64,000 nt of DNA from Tubiluchus corallicola (lineage: Eukaryota > Priapulida > Priapulimorpha > Priapulimorphida > Tubiluchidae), in assembly GCA_030141605.1 (NCBI GenBank), contig JAQGDQ010000464.1:117101-181100 (forward strand), given 5' to 3'. The notes beneath the pieces are model-generated. The model was not told the DNA's origin, made no database searches, and worked only from the letters and a program-made list of their open reading frames with translations. The translations under genes and the position numbers were made by a program. Shown in pieces: positions 13,736 to 24,480 of the stretch (positions are counted from its first letter, which is position 1; every line of letters begins with the position of its first letter).

Positions 13736-15192
13736 GTTTCGCTTTAGTGCGAGGCACTTTACCGAGAATGTTACATTTAGAGAAGCAGATAGACTGTAGC
13801 ATAAAGAGGGTCTTATCTTAACTAAAAATAACTACGTTTAAAACCTATTTATTTGACAAAAACATTTATATAAAAGTTTTTATTGACTAAAGTTTTCAAG
13901 CGGCCTTACTAGTATAAAACCATGACTAACGTATACAAGCAGTTGCTGTGTTGACTGTGTGTACGTATCCAGGCACATTTTTAACCATTCAGTTTTCTGC
14001 GATTTTTCACATTACGTTTTTTTAGATATTTATTGAAAAACAAGAGCACTAAACTAACTATCGTTTTCTACAAATACAACAACTGTACTAATACATCGTA
14101 ACATTGATATTTACTATACTATAAAAAGAAGTGATAGACCTATTGGTGATTGTAAAATCTTAAACCAACTACAAACTAGATTTTAACATATAATAACAGT
14201 GAATTGATACTTTGTATGATACGATTATTACAAGTGAGATTAATGCCAACCAATTTAACAATGAAATTAAAATACGATAATATACTAAGAAAGAACTGGC
14301 ATGGGCGAGCAAAATCTTTAATTAACTATTGGGTATAAATTGTTTAGATGTCATGTGCTGCCACCTTTTAGGCCTTGAATAAAGTCTATATATAAATTTG
14401 TTAGCCTGTTCATATGCAGAATGCAGTAGGACAGTAGCTTGTTACACTATTTGGATGCTAGGCTGTCAGTTTTCTCATTTTAGCCTAGTTTGATGATTCC
14501 CCAAATGCTGTGACCCCTTTTCTGCAGTTCATGTTTCATGCTTGTAAGATTTAATTGCCAGAGCTGGCCAATACACGCAAGTTTTGTATGTTATTATTTC
14601 ATGTAATTCCATGCTATTACATGTAAAATTTTGTAACATTTGCGTCACTACATTGTAATTTAGAAATAAGTAATTCCCACCAAAATGATTACATAGTTTG
14701 CTAAATTAGTTATTTTATAATGATATTGTAATCACATCTGTACGGGCAAAAGTCCGTTAATTTATTTTCTTAGAATAAGTAACTGTTAGCAAGCCAAAGC
14801 GGAATTTGAGGTTTGATTTTTGAGCATTCCGTCAGTTACACCAACAGCAAATTAGATTTTAACACAATTTTAGATTATATGATACTTAAAACGTTATCTT
14901 AATAATACATGATTACAAACAAAACCAGCAACAATCACATTAACAAGAAATTATGAACAGTAGCAGAGTACTTCAACTTTCGCTTTCGTAAACACGCGCA
15001 ACACGTTCGTGGTCTACCTTGGCTACTCAGTTATGATGTCATCACTAGCTTGGCTCGCCCACTCTTAATGAAGTTTTAAGCCAATTATTTATTTGTCAGA
15101 AATACTTTGGCATTACCTTTCAAACCAAAAAATTACATCATGCGCAGAACCTTTGCTTCTCCTGTAAGTCTAATACTATTGACTAGACAGTT
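13736..15192. other. Intergenic upstream of the neurotrophin gene
   Basis: No coding feature, RNA gene or mobile element recognised. May include distal promoter sequence. Confidence 0.5.
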
Positions 15193-15240
15193 TATAAAAG
15201 CCACCAACATTTAATCAACGCCTGCGTCAGGCTATAAAAG
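15193..15240 (+). promoter_or_regulatory. Duplicated TATA-box promoter of the neurotrophin gene
   Basis: Two exact TATAAAAG boxes, at 15193-15200 and 15233-15240, sit in an imperfect 40-bp tandem duplication. The second has a classical GC flank (GGCTATAAAAGCC) and lies 132 bp before the signal-peptide ATG. That leaves room for a start site near 15265 and a 5' leader of about 100 nt. Sequence context supports a promoter; which box is used cannot be told. Confidence 0.6.
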
Positions 15241-15364
15241 CCACCGACATTTAGTCAACACTGCATCAGGTGGCCAGATTGTTTCGCACCTTACCATTTG
15301 TTCAATCTTTGCTTCAGTGCTCCCAGCTACGTGAACTTTCCATTACAAAAAACTGCATTTTATT

Positions 15365-18300
15365 ATGATGAATGCAAAAGCAGCAGGTTTTGTGTTTTGC
15401 CTATTTTATTTTGCCGTTTTAGCAGCTAATGGTAAGTTTTCTTATTGCATAAATTCTTAGGTGTCAATTTATAATTATTACTGCGGTGGCTGAACTTCGG
15501 CTTGTTTTACGTTCAAACTTTCACTCACTTAAGGACACAGATATGCGGTCTGTATATTATTTCAACATCGCTTTAAAGTAAAACACCCCTATAAATCAAA
15601 ATATAACGACATTACCTGCATAAATTTCACAAATCCTACCTTTTGATTGGCTCAAATTTAAATACTTACCGATTTCACCTGTGCAAAGTCTACAAACATA
15701 AGTGCCATGTTCTGTTTCCTTGAGTTCAGTTTTTGCTGGAGTTTGAGCACCAAACTGGACTTATCTCCCAACCGTTTTGGTGTCAATGTGAGGGAGTGGT
15801 GAACCCTCAAGTGTAGATTCATTTTTACGTTTTATGCTTAGGCAGCTATTTCTTCTTTTCGGTTACAAAGATTCTTTTAAACATTAACATTTTAATTTTA
15901 CAAAATTACTAAGTTAGTCAAGATTTTGGTGGGGTCTCATGCCGCTCTTTCAATGCTGGTAAATGTGTCCTAGACGTTTGATTTACTAATCTCATTTTAG
16001 GATGTGGTTTTCTAACCGAGGCCTCTCGGCCACCGATAACCCTTGATCGAACCGTTCAGGGGTTATTGCAACCACTCTGTCGGCGAGAGCCCGATGGCAG
16101 AACAATATTTTACAAATATCAACAAATAATCCGAATACCCATATTATACACGTATATATAACATACAGTGTCGTCCAGAAAAAACGTCCCCATTATTAAC
16201 TCGTTACACTTCATCCTGGTACGCGCGTTTGCAAAAGAGACCCTCATCACCGTGATGCACGACTTCTCCTCTTTTCAAAGAGTTATAAATTTCCCTCAAA
16301 GATGCATGCAATTGGTTTTTCTGGCTGACCCTGTAATATTACTGGTGAGCAAATAAGCGGATGGTATCTTCTAGTGTTGATCTACGTAAAATAAAACTAC
16401 ATACAAACGCATATCACTTTAACAACATATTTAGGTAGAAATGCAACAATACATATTATTATAGCAAGGTAGATGTATCTTCACCGGTTCTATCCTGCTG
16501 TGATTGAGTGGTGGAAATCGGTGAAAACAATCATGCTGTACACGTGCTTAGTCAACACGAGAAGTGGCAGTACCGTTACTTGCCATTTCCTTGTGAACGG
16601 TAATACAAGATCAGATCAGACCATGTAGGTAATAACCATATCAATAGAACTAAGGCGCACCTCGCTATTATTTGCTTCTTTTTGTCAGCTGCCAATGTTA
16701 TCTCATTAACAGCTTACGCTTTATTAAAGGAAAACTGGACCCAATGTTAATCCATAGCTCAAAATCGTCTAACCTACAAAATATTGAAATAAAAATCTAA
16801 TTTTTTCAATAATGACCTGAAAGAATTATTTCTACGGAAGTTTAATTTCAAGTTCGCGCGGTAGTTTTTCGGGGCTGTAAGCTAATATCTAGTTATCAGA
16901 GACATTTTAGAATTTCTGTAGATGTTACAATATTTTGCCCTCTTCAAAATGAGATAACATTGAAAATAAAACAATCATCCTATTTTCCTTTAAAACAGAA
17001 AACATCAAAACAGTCAATTTATGCGCATTGTGTAGATTTAAGTTTGCATTCCAAGTACGTACTGTGATTTATTTCAATTTATATCATAAATTTTTCATTT
17101 TAGCTTTAGACGGTGGACATCAGGTAAAGCAGACAGATATTCTTTCTCACTCAGAAAGGCCTCAAAGAAGAACATCAGACAGAAACGTGAATGAATTGAT
17201 GAGTTCCTACGCATACCTCATGCCCCGACCAGCTTTACTAAAACAGAGACTGAAGGTTAGTACAAAACCATTCTTAGTAAGAAAACCTTACGCCACTAAT
17301 CATCAAATTAATAAACTGGTAAGTGAAAGATACACCAGGCGAAGATAATAACAAGAAAATCTTGAAACAAGTAATTACATAGTTTTTTCATTACTTTTAG
17401 GTGTCATAGTAGAAATTGCAGCAGCAGCAACAACAGCAACGACACATGATAATGAAGAAAGAGGCGAGACTGCTGCTGCTGTTCATTGCTTCTTGTTGTT
17501 GTCGTTGTTGTCGATCTTGCATTGTTGTCGTTGTGGCTGCTACTCCTGTCGTTGTTGTTGTAATCGTCGTCGTCATCGTCATCGTTAATTTTATTAACAC
17601 TATTCTTTGTTGTTTGATGTGCTTACAGTGTTCCAGGTCACTTCTTCATTTGACAAAAGACAAACATGGCGTTCATTCACGCCAATTTCTGTTTTTCTGC
17701 TATTTCAATTTCTACTGCATTAATCTATTGTACATTAACATATATACTCCTTTTAAAGTTGTAACGACAAAAAATCCCTTCCATTATATGTTTTCTGGCT
17801 GACTAAATGCTTCAGGCAGCAGAGCTTTCTGTCACAAACACTGAGTCCACTGATCATAATTCCTATAATATACCTGACTTGATCTGCTATGACAGTGACG
17901 CCAATAATTTGTTCGTCATTCATCAAAACTCAAGAAAATGTCGTCTTATTTTCTTATCAGTTATGTATTACAAATCTGAACTGTCAATTTTTGATTATTT
18001 TGCAGTTTTTTAATTCTCACTTTCATTCTCAGTTAGAAAACATGGCTTCTTATTTTCTGGACCACGCGACTGACGTTGCATCATCAACAGATACAACCGA
18101 AAAAGGCGTGGCGGACAACATTGCAATTTCCGAAGATGAATGGGGGGTGGTTAGGAAACCAGAATTCCTGAGTAACGATGAAGGTAGCCATCCACAGTCG
18201 GTGTGCCCATCCAAAAGTGACTGGATACAGTTACTCAATTCAACAGACATGAATGGTAATGATGTCATGGTACTACAGCCTCCAAATATTCGCCGCCAGC

Positions 18301-20044
18301 AATGGTTTTATGCCACGAGGTGTTTGGATGAAGCTGAGGGAGAGCCATGTTTAGGAGTTGACCACACAAGGTAAGCAATGTGCCATAAAATACGGTTAGC
18401 CTTCTCTAGCTCCAGCAGTGGATTGTTATCAATTTATCACAATGTAACAATCTGTGCTAGCAGTCGTTACTAATAAAATGAAAATAACTAGTGAGATTAT
18501 TAAGTGGAATCACTATTTTTGTCCCTACTTACAGTTGAGACATGCATTAAATATTGGGTTAGGGCCACAGTCTTCTAGACCACGATGTAGTGGTACCACG
18601 CCCTCATGCACGCCCACTACATGCTCACTTACGTCTTACGAAACTAATCTACTTCAAGAGGATATTTATCACGCCCGCGTGGGATTCACACCTCTAACTG
18701 ATGATTCTAATTTTTGTCTTCTCTGTTCTGACGTCAGCTTTGGTGATCACGATTGATGACGATAACGCTAAAGTGCTTCTCGGAGAATCGGCTGTCTTTA
18801 ACAATACTCAAAGATATATAAAATGAACAAAATGAACTTCTTTATTTGTGAAAGGCCATTGTCCGTCCTTGTATGAAAAAATATATTCATGGCACAGGTA
18901 AAAATGGTACAGGCAAAATGACACATAATGTTATAATGTTATTTCGTTGTAAATTATCTCTACAATAAAGCTAGAATGCGCTGAGCAGGAAAAGCGAAAA
19001 ATCCTGACACATGTTCGACTGATTTTTTTGATAGAAAAAATGTATGTAAAAGAAAGATAAACAAGCAAACATACAAAATATACCTATGTAAGTACTATAT
19101 AGACCACCAAGACCTTGCAAAATATTTGGTTCTTCAAATAGAATTTTAGTTAGTAATGCACGAACATTCCACATTGTGTTTGTCTACATTGATTTAACCA
19201 TTTGCAAATGGTAATAGACTGACAAATGTACAGATCTACATACTATCTCAGCTTATATACCTATAATCATGTGTAAGCAAAGGTTATAGACAGCGTTACA
19301 CAGTTTTCCAAGCGAAAATTTCTCTACATGAAATTTGTAACTAACTTGAAGCTGTTTGTCCTGGTTGAGATTATGAAAAAAAATTACCCTATCTTGTAGC
19401 CAACTCCTCCTCTTTCCAAATAGCTATAACACTCCCTCTGAGACCTCCACAGATATCATTTGTACGTTGTGTTTTGTCAAGTTTTGTGGCGAATAAATTC
19501 CCATTTTGGCAGTTTTCGCCTTTTTCTCTCTCCAGGAGTTTGCGTCGAAAACCTTTCTTGTTCCCGTCCCTCTTCTTCACAAAGTTTCGTGGAAAGTAGT
19601 TTTTCGCGTAATTGTCTTACAGCTATTTAATAAAAAAACCAAGCAAACAAACAGCGTTGAAGCATAACTCCCTTGGTAGAGGTAAAAATGACAAAATTAA
19701 TTACCACCCACTGTAACCCTAACCCCAAACTCGCATTTTAACAGTGTGCAAGCTTTTTCCATTTTTCATTTGTCCCCTTTTTTCTTGCGCATTTTACCGT
19801 ACCATTTTTCCTGTCATTTTTCCTGTGCCTTTTTTACCGTGCACTCTTCATATGAATTCATAAGTAACTCTCAAAGTCTCTTACTTGTTACAGGTATATG
19901 TCTAGATGTGAGACAGATACAGGCTTTGTGATGGCCTACGTAAAACAATATACCTCCAAACCCGACAAGAGATATATAAAGGTAGATACAGCTTGCAACT
20001 GTGGCATCTCTACACTGTCAATGGATACGTTCTTCACTTTTTAA
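15365..20044 (+). CDS. Neurotrophin (NGF-family cystine-knot growth factor)
   Basis: Four exons give a 256-residue precursor: 15365-15431, 17104-17318, 18033-18370 and 19894-20044, with matching phases and good donors (GTAAGT, GTAAGT, GTAAGC). Exon 1 is a signal peptide (a second ATG follows at 15368; the first is used here). Exon 2 is prodomain with an RPQRR stretch that could be a convertase site. Exons 3 and 4 carry the neurotrophin domain: SVCPSK (Cys1), VMVL, QQWFYATRC (Cys2), EPCLGVD (Cys3), YMSRC (Cys4) and the C-terminal YIKVDTACNCG (Cys5, Cys6). All six knot cysteines and the ACxC end are present. By family, it is a secreted dimer acting on Trk or p75-type receptors. A further exon near 17816 (after TGCTTCAG) is conceivable but has no good donor. 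The fold is certain; orthology to a particular vertebrate neurotrophin should not be inferred. Confidence 0.9.
16020..16091. repeat. Fold-back element of 72 bp in neurotrophin intron 1
   Basis: An 11-bp stem with one mismatch (16036-16046 with 16056-16066, 9-nt loop) is nested inside an outer arm pair, 16020-16029 with 16081-16091. The GC-rich island stands out from AT-rich intron DNA. On the minus strand it contains TGGCCGAGAGG and GGTTCGATC, which resemble pol III A and B boxes, but in reversed order. Confidence 0.55.
17418..17588. repeat. Cryptic trinucleotide repeat (CAG/CAA, then GTT/GTC/GCT)
   Basis: GCA/ACA triplets at 17418-17441, then a long degenerate GTT/GTC/GCT tract at 17468-17588, in neurotrophin intron 2. 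Frames through it are low-complexity and are not treated as coding. Confidence 0.8.
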
Positions 20045-20051
20045 AAAGATA

Positions 20052-20057
20052 AATAAA
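20052..20057 (+). terminator. Possible polyadenylation signal of the neurotrophin gene
   Basis: AATAAA 8 nt after the stop codon. A second at 20304-20309 (GGAATAAAAT) is better placed for a normal 3' UTR. Confidence 0.5.
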
Positions 20058-20309
20058 TTGGGCATGAATGTCTACATATCAGGATGCGTTGTTTACTGAT
20101 GAAAGCCTAGAATGATGTTTTTGCCTGCTTGTTTATACGTGTGTTTGCATGGAGAATACTGGAAATTGCTGTACATTTCGTTTATCTCTCCATTGTAGGA
20201 AGTAGTTATTGTTATTAATCAGGATGGATTTACTGGATTAGGAGTATACGAGTTTTGTATGAAAACGTGCCAGATTTTCTACGGCTGATTGTACGGACAA
20301 TGGAATAAA

Positions 20310-20708
20310 ATGTGTAATCGTAATATTAAAATCATTTGTGCTCACTTCTTATTGTGGCTAAATGAGATATTAAACCAAAACATGCTAATATCAATAATAT
20401 GCACACATTTCCTGACAAAAAATGCACTTAAAAAATAAAATTTCACATTTGAACAAAAAAACCTAAATCGTCTCTAAACTTATTACACAATGAACTAGTC
20501 TAAGAACTTAGATTCAACTGCATATTAATTTAGATGTGATCATGTGTACCTGTCCTTATTGGCCTTTGAAACCAGTAAGCGCTGATACCTTGAAGAACAA
20601 GTCACAAGTTTGACAACTCCTAACTCTAGAGTTATAAACTAGCAATGAACTCCTACTGAAAAGACACACAAAAGGGATAAGTGCTCTTATATGCTATTTA
20701 CAACCTAT
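20310..20708. other. Flank between the neurotrophin gene and the provirus
   Basis: No gene seen. The provirus LTR starts at 20709 directly after CAACCTAT. Confidence 0.6.
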
Positions 20709-21200
20709 AGTAAAATTTATATGTTATGTTTATGAGCTGAGTCGATGTTTATGAGCCGAGTCGTATAGTGGTAGTACTTGTTGGTGGATTATTGAGGAGG
20801 CCGCAGCCGTTTATTGACGTGAGGTGGTGACAAAGCTATAAGACCTGGATTGATGAGCGACTAACACATTTATTTCACAATAATATATTACATGGTAAAG
20901 TACATATCATAGCTCTGCCGAACCGCCCAAGATCTGTTCCTGCTTCCTCGAGATTCCCCCGTGATCTGATCTCCCATTCCACTTGGCTTCCTTCAGCTTT
21001 TTGGACTCACAGCGCATGCGTTATAATTGTTGCTAGTCTGACAATTCAGACGGGCAATGTCCATATATGGAACTCAGTCACATGACAGCCGCACCTAAAA
21101 TCATGGCTTCATTTCTACATATCTCTCATATCCCCTTCATAGAGTCGTTTCATTTCTGAACTGCTAATACTAATCATACAATTATCATCTTCTCTTTACT
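20709..21200 (-). repeat. 3' LTR of copy A (492 bp)
   Basis: Bounded by AGTAAA and TTTACT (plus-strand reading). Compared with the 5' LTR it has a 19-bp tandem duplication (20726-20744 and 20745-20763, one mismatch) and a 24-bp extra block at 21035-21058 containing the inverted pair GTCTGA/TCAGAC. Removing both gives 449 bp, exactly the expected length of the other LTR. Confidence 0.9.
20869..20874 (-). terminator. LTR polyadenylation signal
   Basis: AATAAA on the minus strand inside the LTR, and also present in the other LTR copies. Likely defines the R region for proviral transcripts. Confidence 0.6.
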
Positions 21201-21210
21201 CCTCTCTTCC
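21201..21210 (-). promoter_or_regulatory. Polypurine tract for plus-strand DNA synthesis
   Basis: Minus-strand GGAAGAGAGG abuts the AGTAAA start of the 3' LTR, the correct place for the RNase H-resistant primer. The same tract adjoins the LTR of copy B at 37884. Confidence 0.75.
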
Positions 21211-21239
21211 TAGAAGGAAGTTAGTTCCCTCGGGGCTGG

Positions 21240-22700
21240 CAGATTAGATAATTTTAATATTATATCATCTGTCTAAAATACATGACCAATATGTGATTTA
21301 AGATATCTGATTTTTAAAATATGTGAGTAAAATATCCAGTTAAAATATCTAAGTAAAATATCTGATTTTAAAATATCTAATTAAAATATCTAGGCAATCC
21401 GAATGTCCTTGTGAGTATGGAGGCACGAGGCTTGCTCGTCCTTATACTAAACTATACATTTACAACATTGATAACAGTAATATGGACATGTGAGGTATAC
21501 CGGTTAAATCTAGTATAGCAAGCAATTTTCCTTATCATGTTATCATCCTTAGTAAGTATAACTAGGCTAATGAGATATACAAATATTATTAAACACACAG
21601 TTGATACATGCGTGTAACATTTATCAAAGTTTCTAATATATATATGCAAACTATATAAGTAAGCGCACAATATACGAGTGGATAGGTCCAATCATGCAGT
21701 ATACTATCCTAATCGATTTTCTTTATCGTATCAACTATGCTATTGAGATATATAGTTATAGGAGTAATTATATGAGTTCAACTGATATCATTTAAAATAC
21801 CATTCCGAATACAAGTCAAGTCAGGATATAAATCATAAATTTACGTAAATCAAGGCAAAATAGATATATATATATATATGTCATCAGCTATAAGTCATCA
21901 GCTTGTAAATCATAAATTTACGTAGATCAAGGCAAAATAGATATATATATATGTCATCAGCTATAAGTCATCAGCTGACAACCTGAATCATCAATCATTA
22001 TCAAACGATATCAATGACAACCTGAGTCGTCACCTGAGTCGTCAATCACCGTCATAAAATATAAGTGACGATCTGAATCATTAGTCACCGTCATAAAATA
22101 TAAGTGACAATCTGCAGGTCATCAATCGCGGTCATCAAAAGTATAAGTGACAACCTGCATCAATAAATCATCCGTCATCCATCACAGTCATAAAAGTATA
22201 AATGACAATCTGACATCGATGAATCATCAATCATTATACAATATAAATACACACGTCGTGCAAAATCAACCTTATACTATCCAACATATCATTTCAAAAT
22301 ACAGGAACACAACATTATTGGACGCATTTCAAAATATAGGTATACAACGTTATTCATCATTTCATAATATACATACACAATCATTCATTTGACATCCTAT
22401 ATAAGTACACACGGTTGTTCAATATTTCATCATTTCATCCATAATATAAGTACACAGTGTCATTCAATATCTTTCATTTGACATCGCATATAAATACACA
22501 CGGTTATTCAATATTATTCCTTTAGCATCATATTATTCATTGAACACACAATGTTATTCATTTATTCATTGAATCTCCATGTTAAAATTGTATCAAAATG
22601 ATCAAAATGTTGAACGTTATTCTTAAAGTTCAAAATATAAGTATACAGTAATGTTGTTCATTTTTCATAAAGTTCAAAATATAAGTATACAGTAATGTTA
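21240..22700 (-). repeat. Repeat-rich 3' region of copy A
   Basis: Three repeat families. At 21280-21400 there are short AAAATATCT repeats. At 21826-21975 there are two copies of a roughly 75-bp unit with ATAAATTTACGTA and GTCATCAGCT. At 21980-22230 there are degenerate units of about 55-60 bp containing ATAAGTGACAATCTG. From 22240 on there are units with TATAAGTACACA and GTTATTCA. No supported coding frame. Might be 3' UTR or a regulatory array. Copy B lacks about 230 bp of it, between two copies of GAATCATCAATCATTAT. Confidence 0.8.
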
Positions 22701-22708
22701 TTCATTTT

Positions 22709-23575
22709 TCATTCATTCTCTTCCTCTGTCTGAAAACAAGTGTTTTGATCCAAGTTGAGCTGAACAGACTTCAGTCGTGTCGCAAAAGCGATTACTGCTT
22801 GATATAAAGCCTGGAAGTTGCTTAAAGCCCCCATTTGCGAGGTGAATCTAGAAGGCCAGTGAAGTGCTATTTCACAATTAAATCGTTCTATCCACCGAGA
22901 GTGAAAATGAGCCACTCGGTCTGGACGTTGTAAATTAAGGCAAGTTGAGTCATAGAGTAAGATGTTTGTTAAGATTTCCAACTCGTCTTGCGTTGGTCTA
23001 ACTAGCATAATCGCCTGTGCAGTTCTATAAAGTTGTTGTGTAAACTCATCGAAATCACTGAGTTGATGTTGCGGCACTAATTCTTGGGCAAGCGACACGA
23101 AATTAATAAGTGTATTTAGCCAAATTAGAATTATACTTGGAGCGCCAGATTTTAGTAGAATTTTCTGGTCTTCGACAGGTAATGTTTGTAATTCGGGTTG
23201 TTGGCATGCCTTCTGAATTGTGATTCTTACGGCGACAGGTAGAAGTTGGTTTGCCATCCGGTTAATAGATTTGACCCGATAATTAAGTTTAGCTTTGAGA
23301 CGATTCTGACGAGATTTAGATGACCTCCCAAAACGAGGTGAAGTTGGCTGTAAACCAACGGCTATACATTTGTTAAATCTACAAAGTTGACAATGACGTC
23401 TGGTGTCTGGGGTAATACGACAATTTCCAACACAGCCACGTTTAGAACATACATTTTTAACGTGCTGCTTTCTGTAAAAAAAATAGCGGCACGCGTTACA
23501 CGTTAATTTGCCATAGTGTTTAATGAAAGCTGCTGCAGAACAGACTAGGCAGCTTTGTATAACCGTGTCTGACAT
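22709..23575 (-). CDS. Retroelement-borne nuclear receptor-like protein
   Basis: A 288-residue intronless frame starting at ATG 23575. Residues 9-70 form a nuclear-receptor C4 DNA-binding domain: C9-x2-C12-x13-C26-x2-C29 with the HYG landmark and recognition helix CNACRYFF, then a second finger using C43 or C48, C52, C62 and C65, ending in CRFNKC. The P box is CNACR instead of CEGCK, and the second-finger spacing is unusual. A basic hinge follows (residues 81-105). Residues 130-143 (LPVEDQKILLKS) match the ligand-binding-domain helix 3-5 signature, and 194-210 (TQDELEILTNILLYDS) a later conserved helix. No clear AF-2 activation helix is visible at the C-terminus (ends EEENE). It probably acts as a nuclear DNA-binding regulator; target and ligand are unknown. 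A possible acceptor (TTGTTTAG) ends 2 nt before the ATG. It lies inside the provirus and is deleted in copy B. Capture from a host receptor is inferred. Confidence 0.85.
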   Translation of the reverse strand: MSDTVIQSCLVCSAAAFIKHYGKLTCNACRYFFYRKQHVKNVCSKRGCVGNCRITPDTRRHCQLCRFNKCIAVGLQPTSPRFGRSSKSRQNRLKAKLNYRVKSINRMANQLLPVAVRITIQKACQQPELQTLPVEDQKILLKSGAPSIILIWLNTLINFVSLAQELVPQHQLSDFDEFTQQLYRTAQAIMLVRPTQDELEILTNILLYDSTCLNLQRPDRVAHFHSRWIERFNCEIALHWPSRFTSQMGALSNFQALYQAVIAFATRLKSVQLNLDQNTCFQTEEENE

Positions 23576-23669
23576 GGCTAAACAATTACACAACGTTTTA
23601 AACGTCTTTATAATGTAGCGAAGGCCGAATTTCTTGCACCATCAACATATGTTAGTCTAAAGGTTTCTT

Positions 23670-24029
23670 TTAAATTATATCGTCGACACAAATATGTGGT
23701 TCTCCCATTAAGTGTTTAAAATAGTTCTGACAGCGCATAAAGTCCTGACAATTTATAAAGTCCTGACAATTTATAGTAGGTACAGTTGCTTGATTCACAT
23801 TTTGCGAAACACGATGTTTAATCATCCTCATTGTTAAATATCGATCAAAGTACGGTTTAAAGTTAATTACACTCAACGGATATCTTCTAAAATATTTCGT
23901 ATGTAGTAATTCTAAGATAATAAACTGAGCTCCTTTATAATTTACGAGGTAGTAGGTTTTCCTGAAAGGTGGTTTTTGATATGTGTAAGTTGCTAATACT
24001 CGAATATTTAGTTTCATATTTAGTTTCAT
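23670..24029 (-). CDS. Accessory ORF, 119 aa, unknown
   Basis: Starts at ATG 24029, only 4 nt after a good 3' splice site (TTTCATTTACCAG on the minus strand, exon from 24033), which suggests translation from a spliced subgenomic RNA. The protein is basic and aromatic-rich, with a repeated FINCQDF/FMRCQNYF segment and no membrane span. Copy B keeps the frame open (39254-39613) with few replacements. No family recognised. Confidence 0.55.
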   Translation of the reverse strand: MKLNMKLNIRVLATYTYQKPPFRKTYYLVNYKGAQFIILELLHTKYFRRYPLSVINFKPYFDRYLTMRMIKHRVSQNVNQATVPTINCQDFINCQDFMRCQNYFKHLMGEPHICVDDII

Positions 24030-24236
24030 TGCACTGGTAAATGAAACGTAGAACGAAGTTATTTTTAATGCTGTTCACCGGAACAAAGTTTTCTTTGATG
24101 CTGTTCACCATATATCAACTAGGGCTCTGGTTTACACAATTTCACAAAATAGTTGTTCTGTAGTTTACGTAGACTAGTTCTAGAGCGATTAGCAAACATT
24201 AGCAAAGACAGCTGCAAAGTTTGTGTACTACTATGA

Positions 24237-24443
24237 TCACTGGCTTGGCTTGGCTGCGTCGCTCGGTGTGTACGATGGATTTCCGTGCTGACTTCCGGCG
24301 GTCGATAGCTGTCTTGTTGAGATGAAGCCGGCTGGCTTCTTGCACGTGCTAGGCAGGGTTTTAAGGTTAAGGTAAAAAAGGAAAGAATGATATATGGAAA
24401 ATAGGTTAAGGTATCCAATCATACTCATTATACAATTACTCAT
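24237..24443 (-). CDS. Possible accessory ORF, 68 aa
   Basis: ATG at 24443; hydrophobic N-terminal half (YLNLFSIYHSFLFYLNL), then a Ser/Pro-rich tail. An overlapping 99-codon frame (24119-24418) has no ATG. Both are also open in copy B (39822-40028 and 39716-40003). Coding status is uncertain; it could be small membrane-associated protein or chance. Confidence 0.3.
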   Translation of the reverse strand: MSNCIMSMIGYLNLFSIYHSFLFYLNLKTLPSTCKKPAGFISTRQLSTAGSQHGNPSYTPSDAAKPSQ

Positions 24444-24480
24444 ATATTATTCAAGGCAACATTTCAATTCTTCATCCCTT

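Noticed and set aside
16020-16091. tRNA-Ser-like segment on the minus strand
   Set aside because: The box order is reversed, the would-be anticodon loop lacks U33 and no acceptor stem pairs.
21452-21691. 79-codon minus-strand frame, open in both proviral copies
   Set aside because: Copies are nearly identical, so shared openness is weak evidence. It lies in AT-rich 3' repeat DNA with no splice context. Left unannotated.
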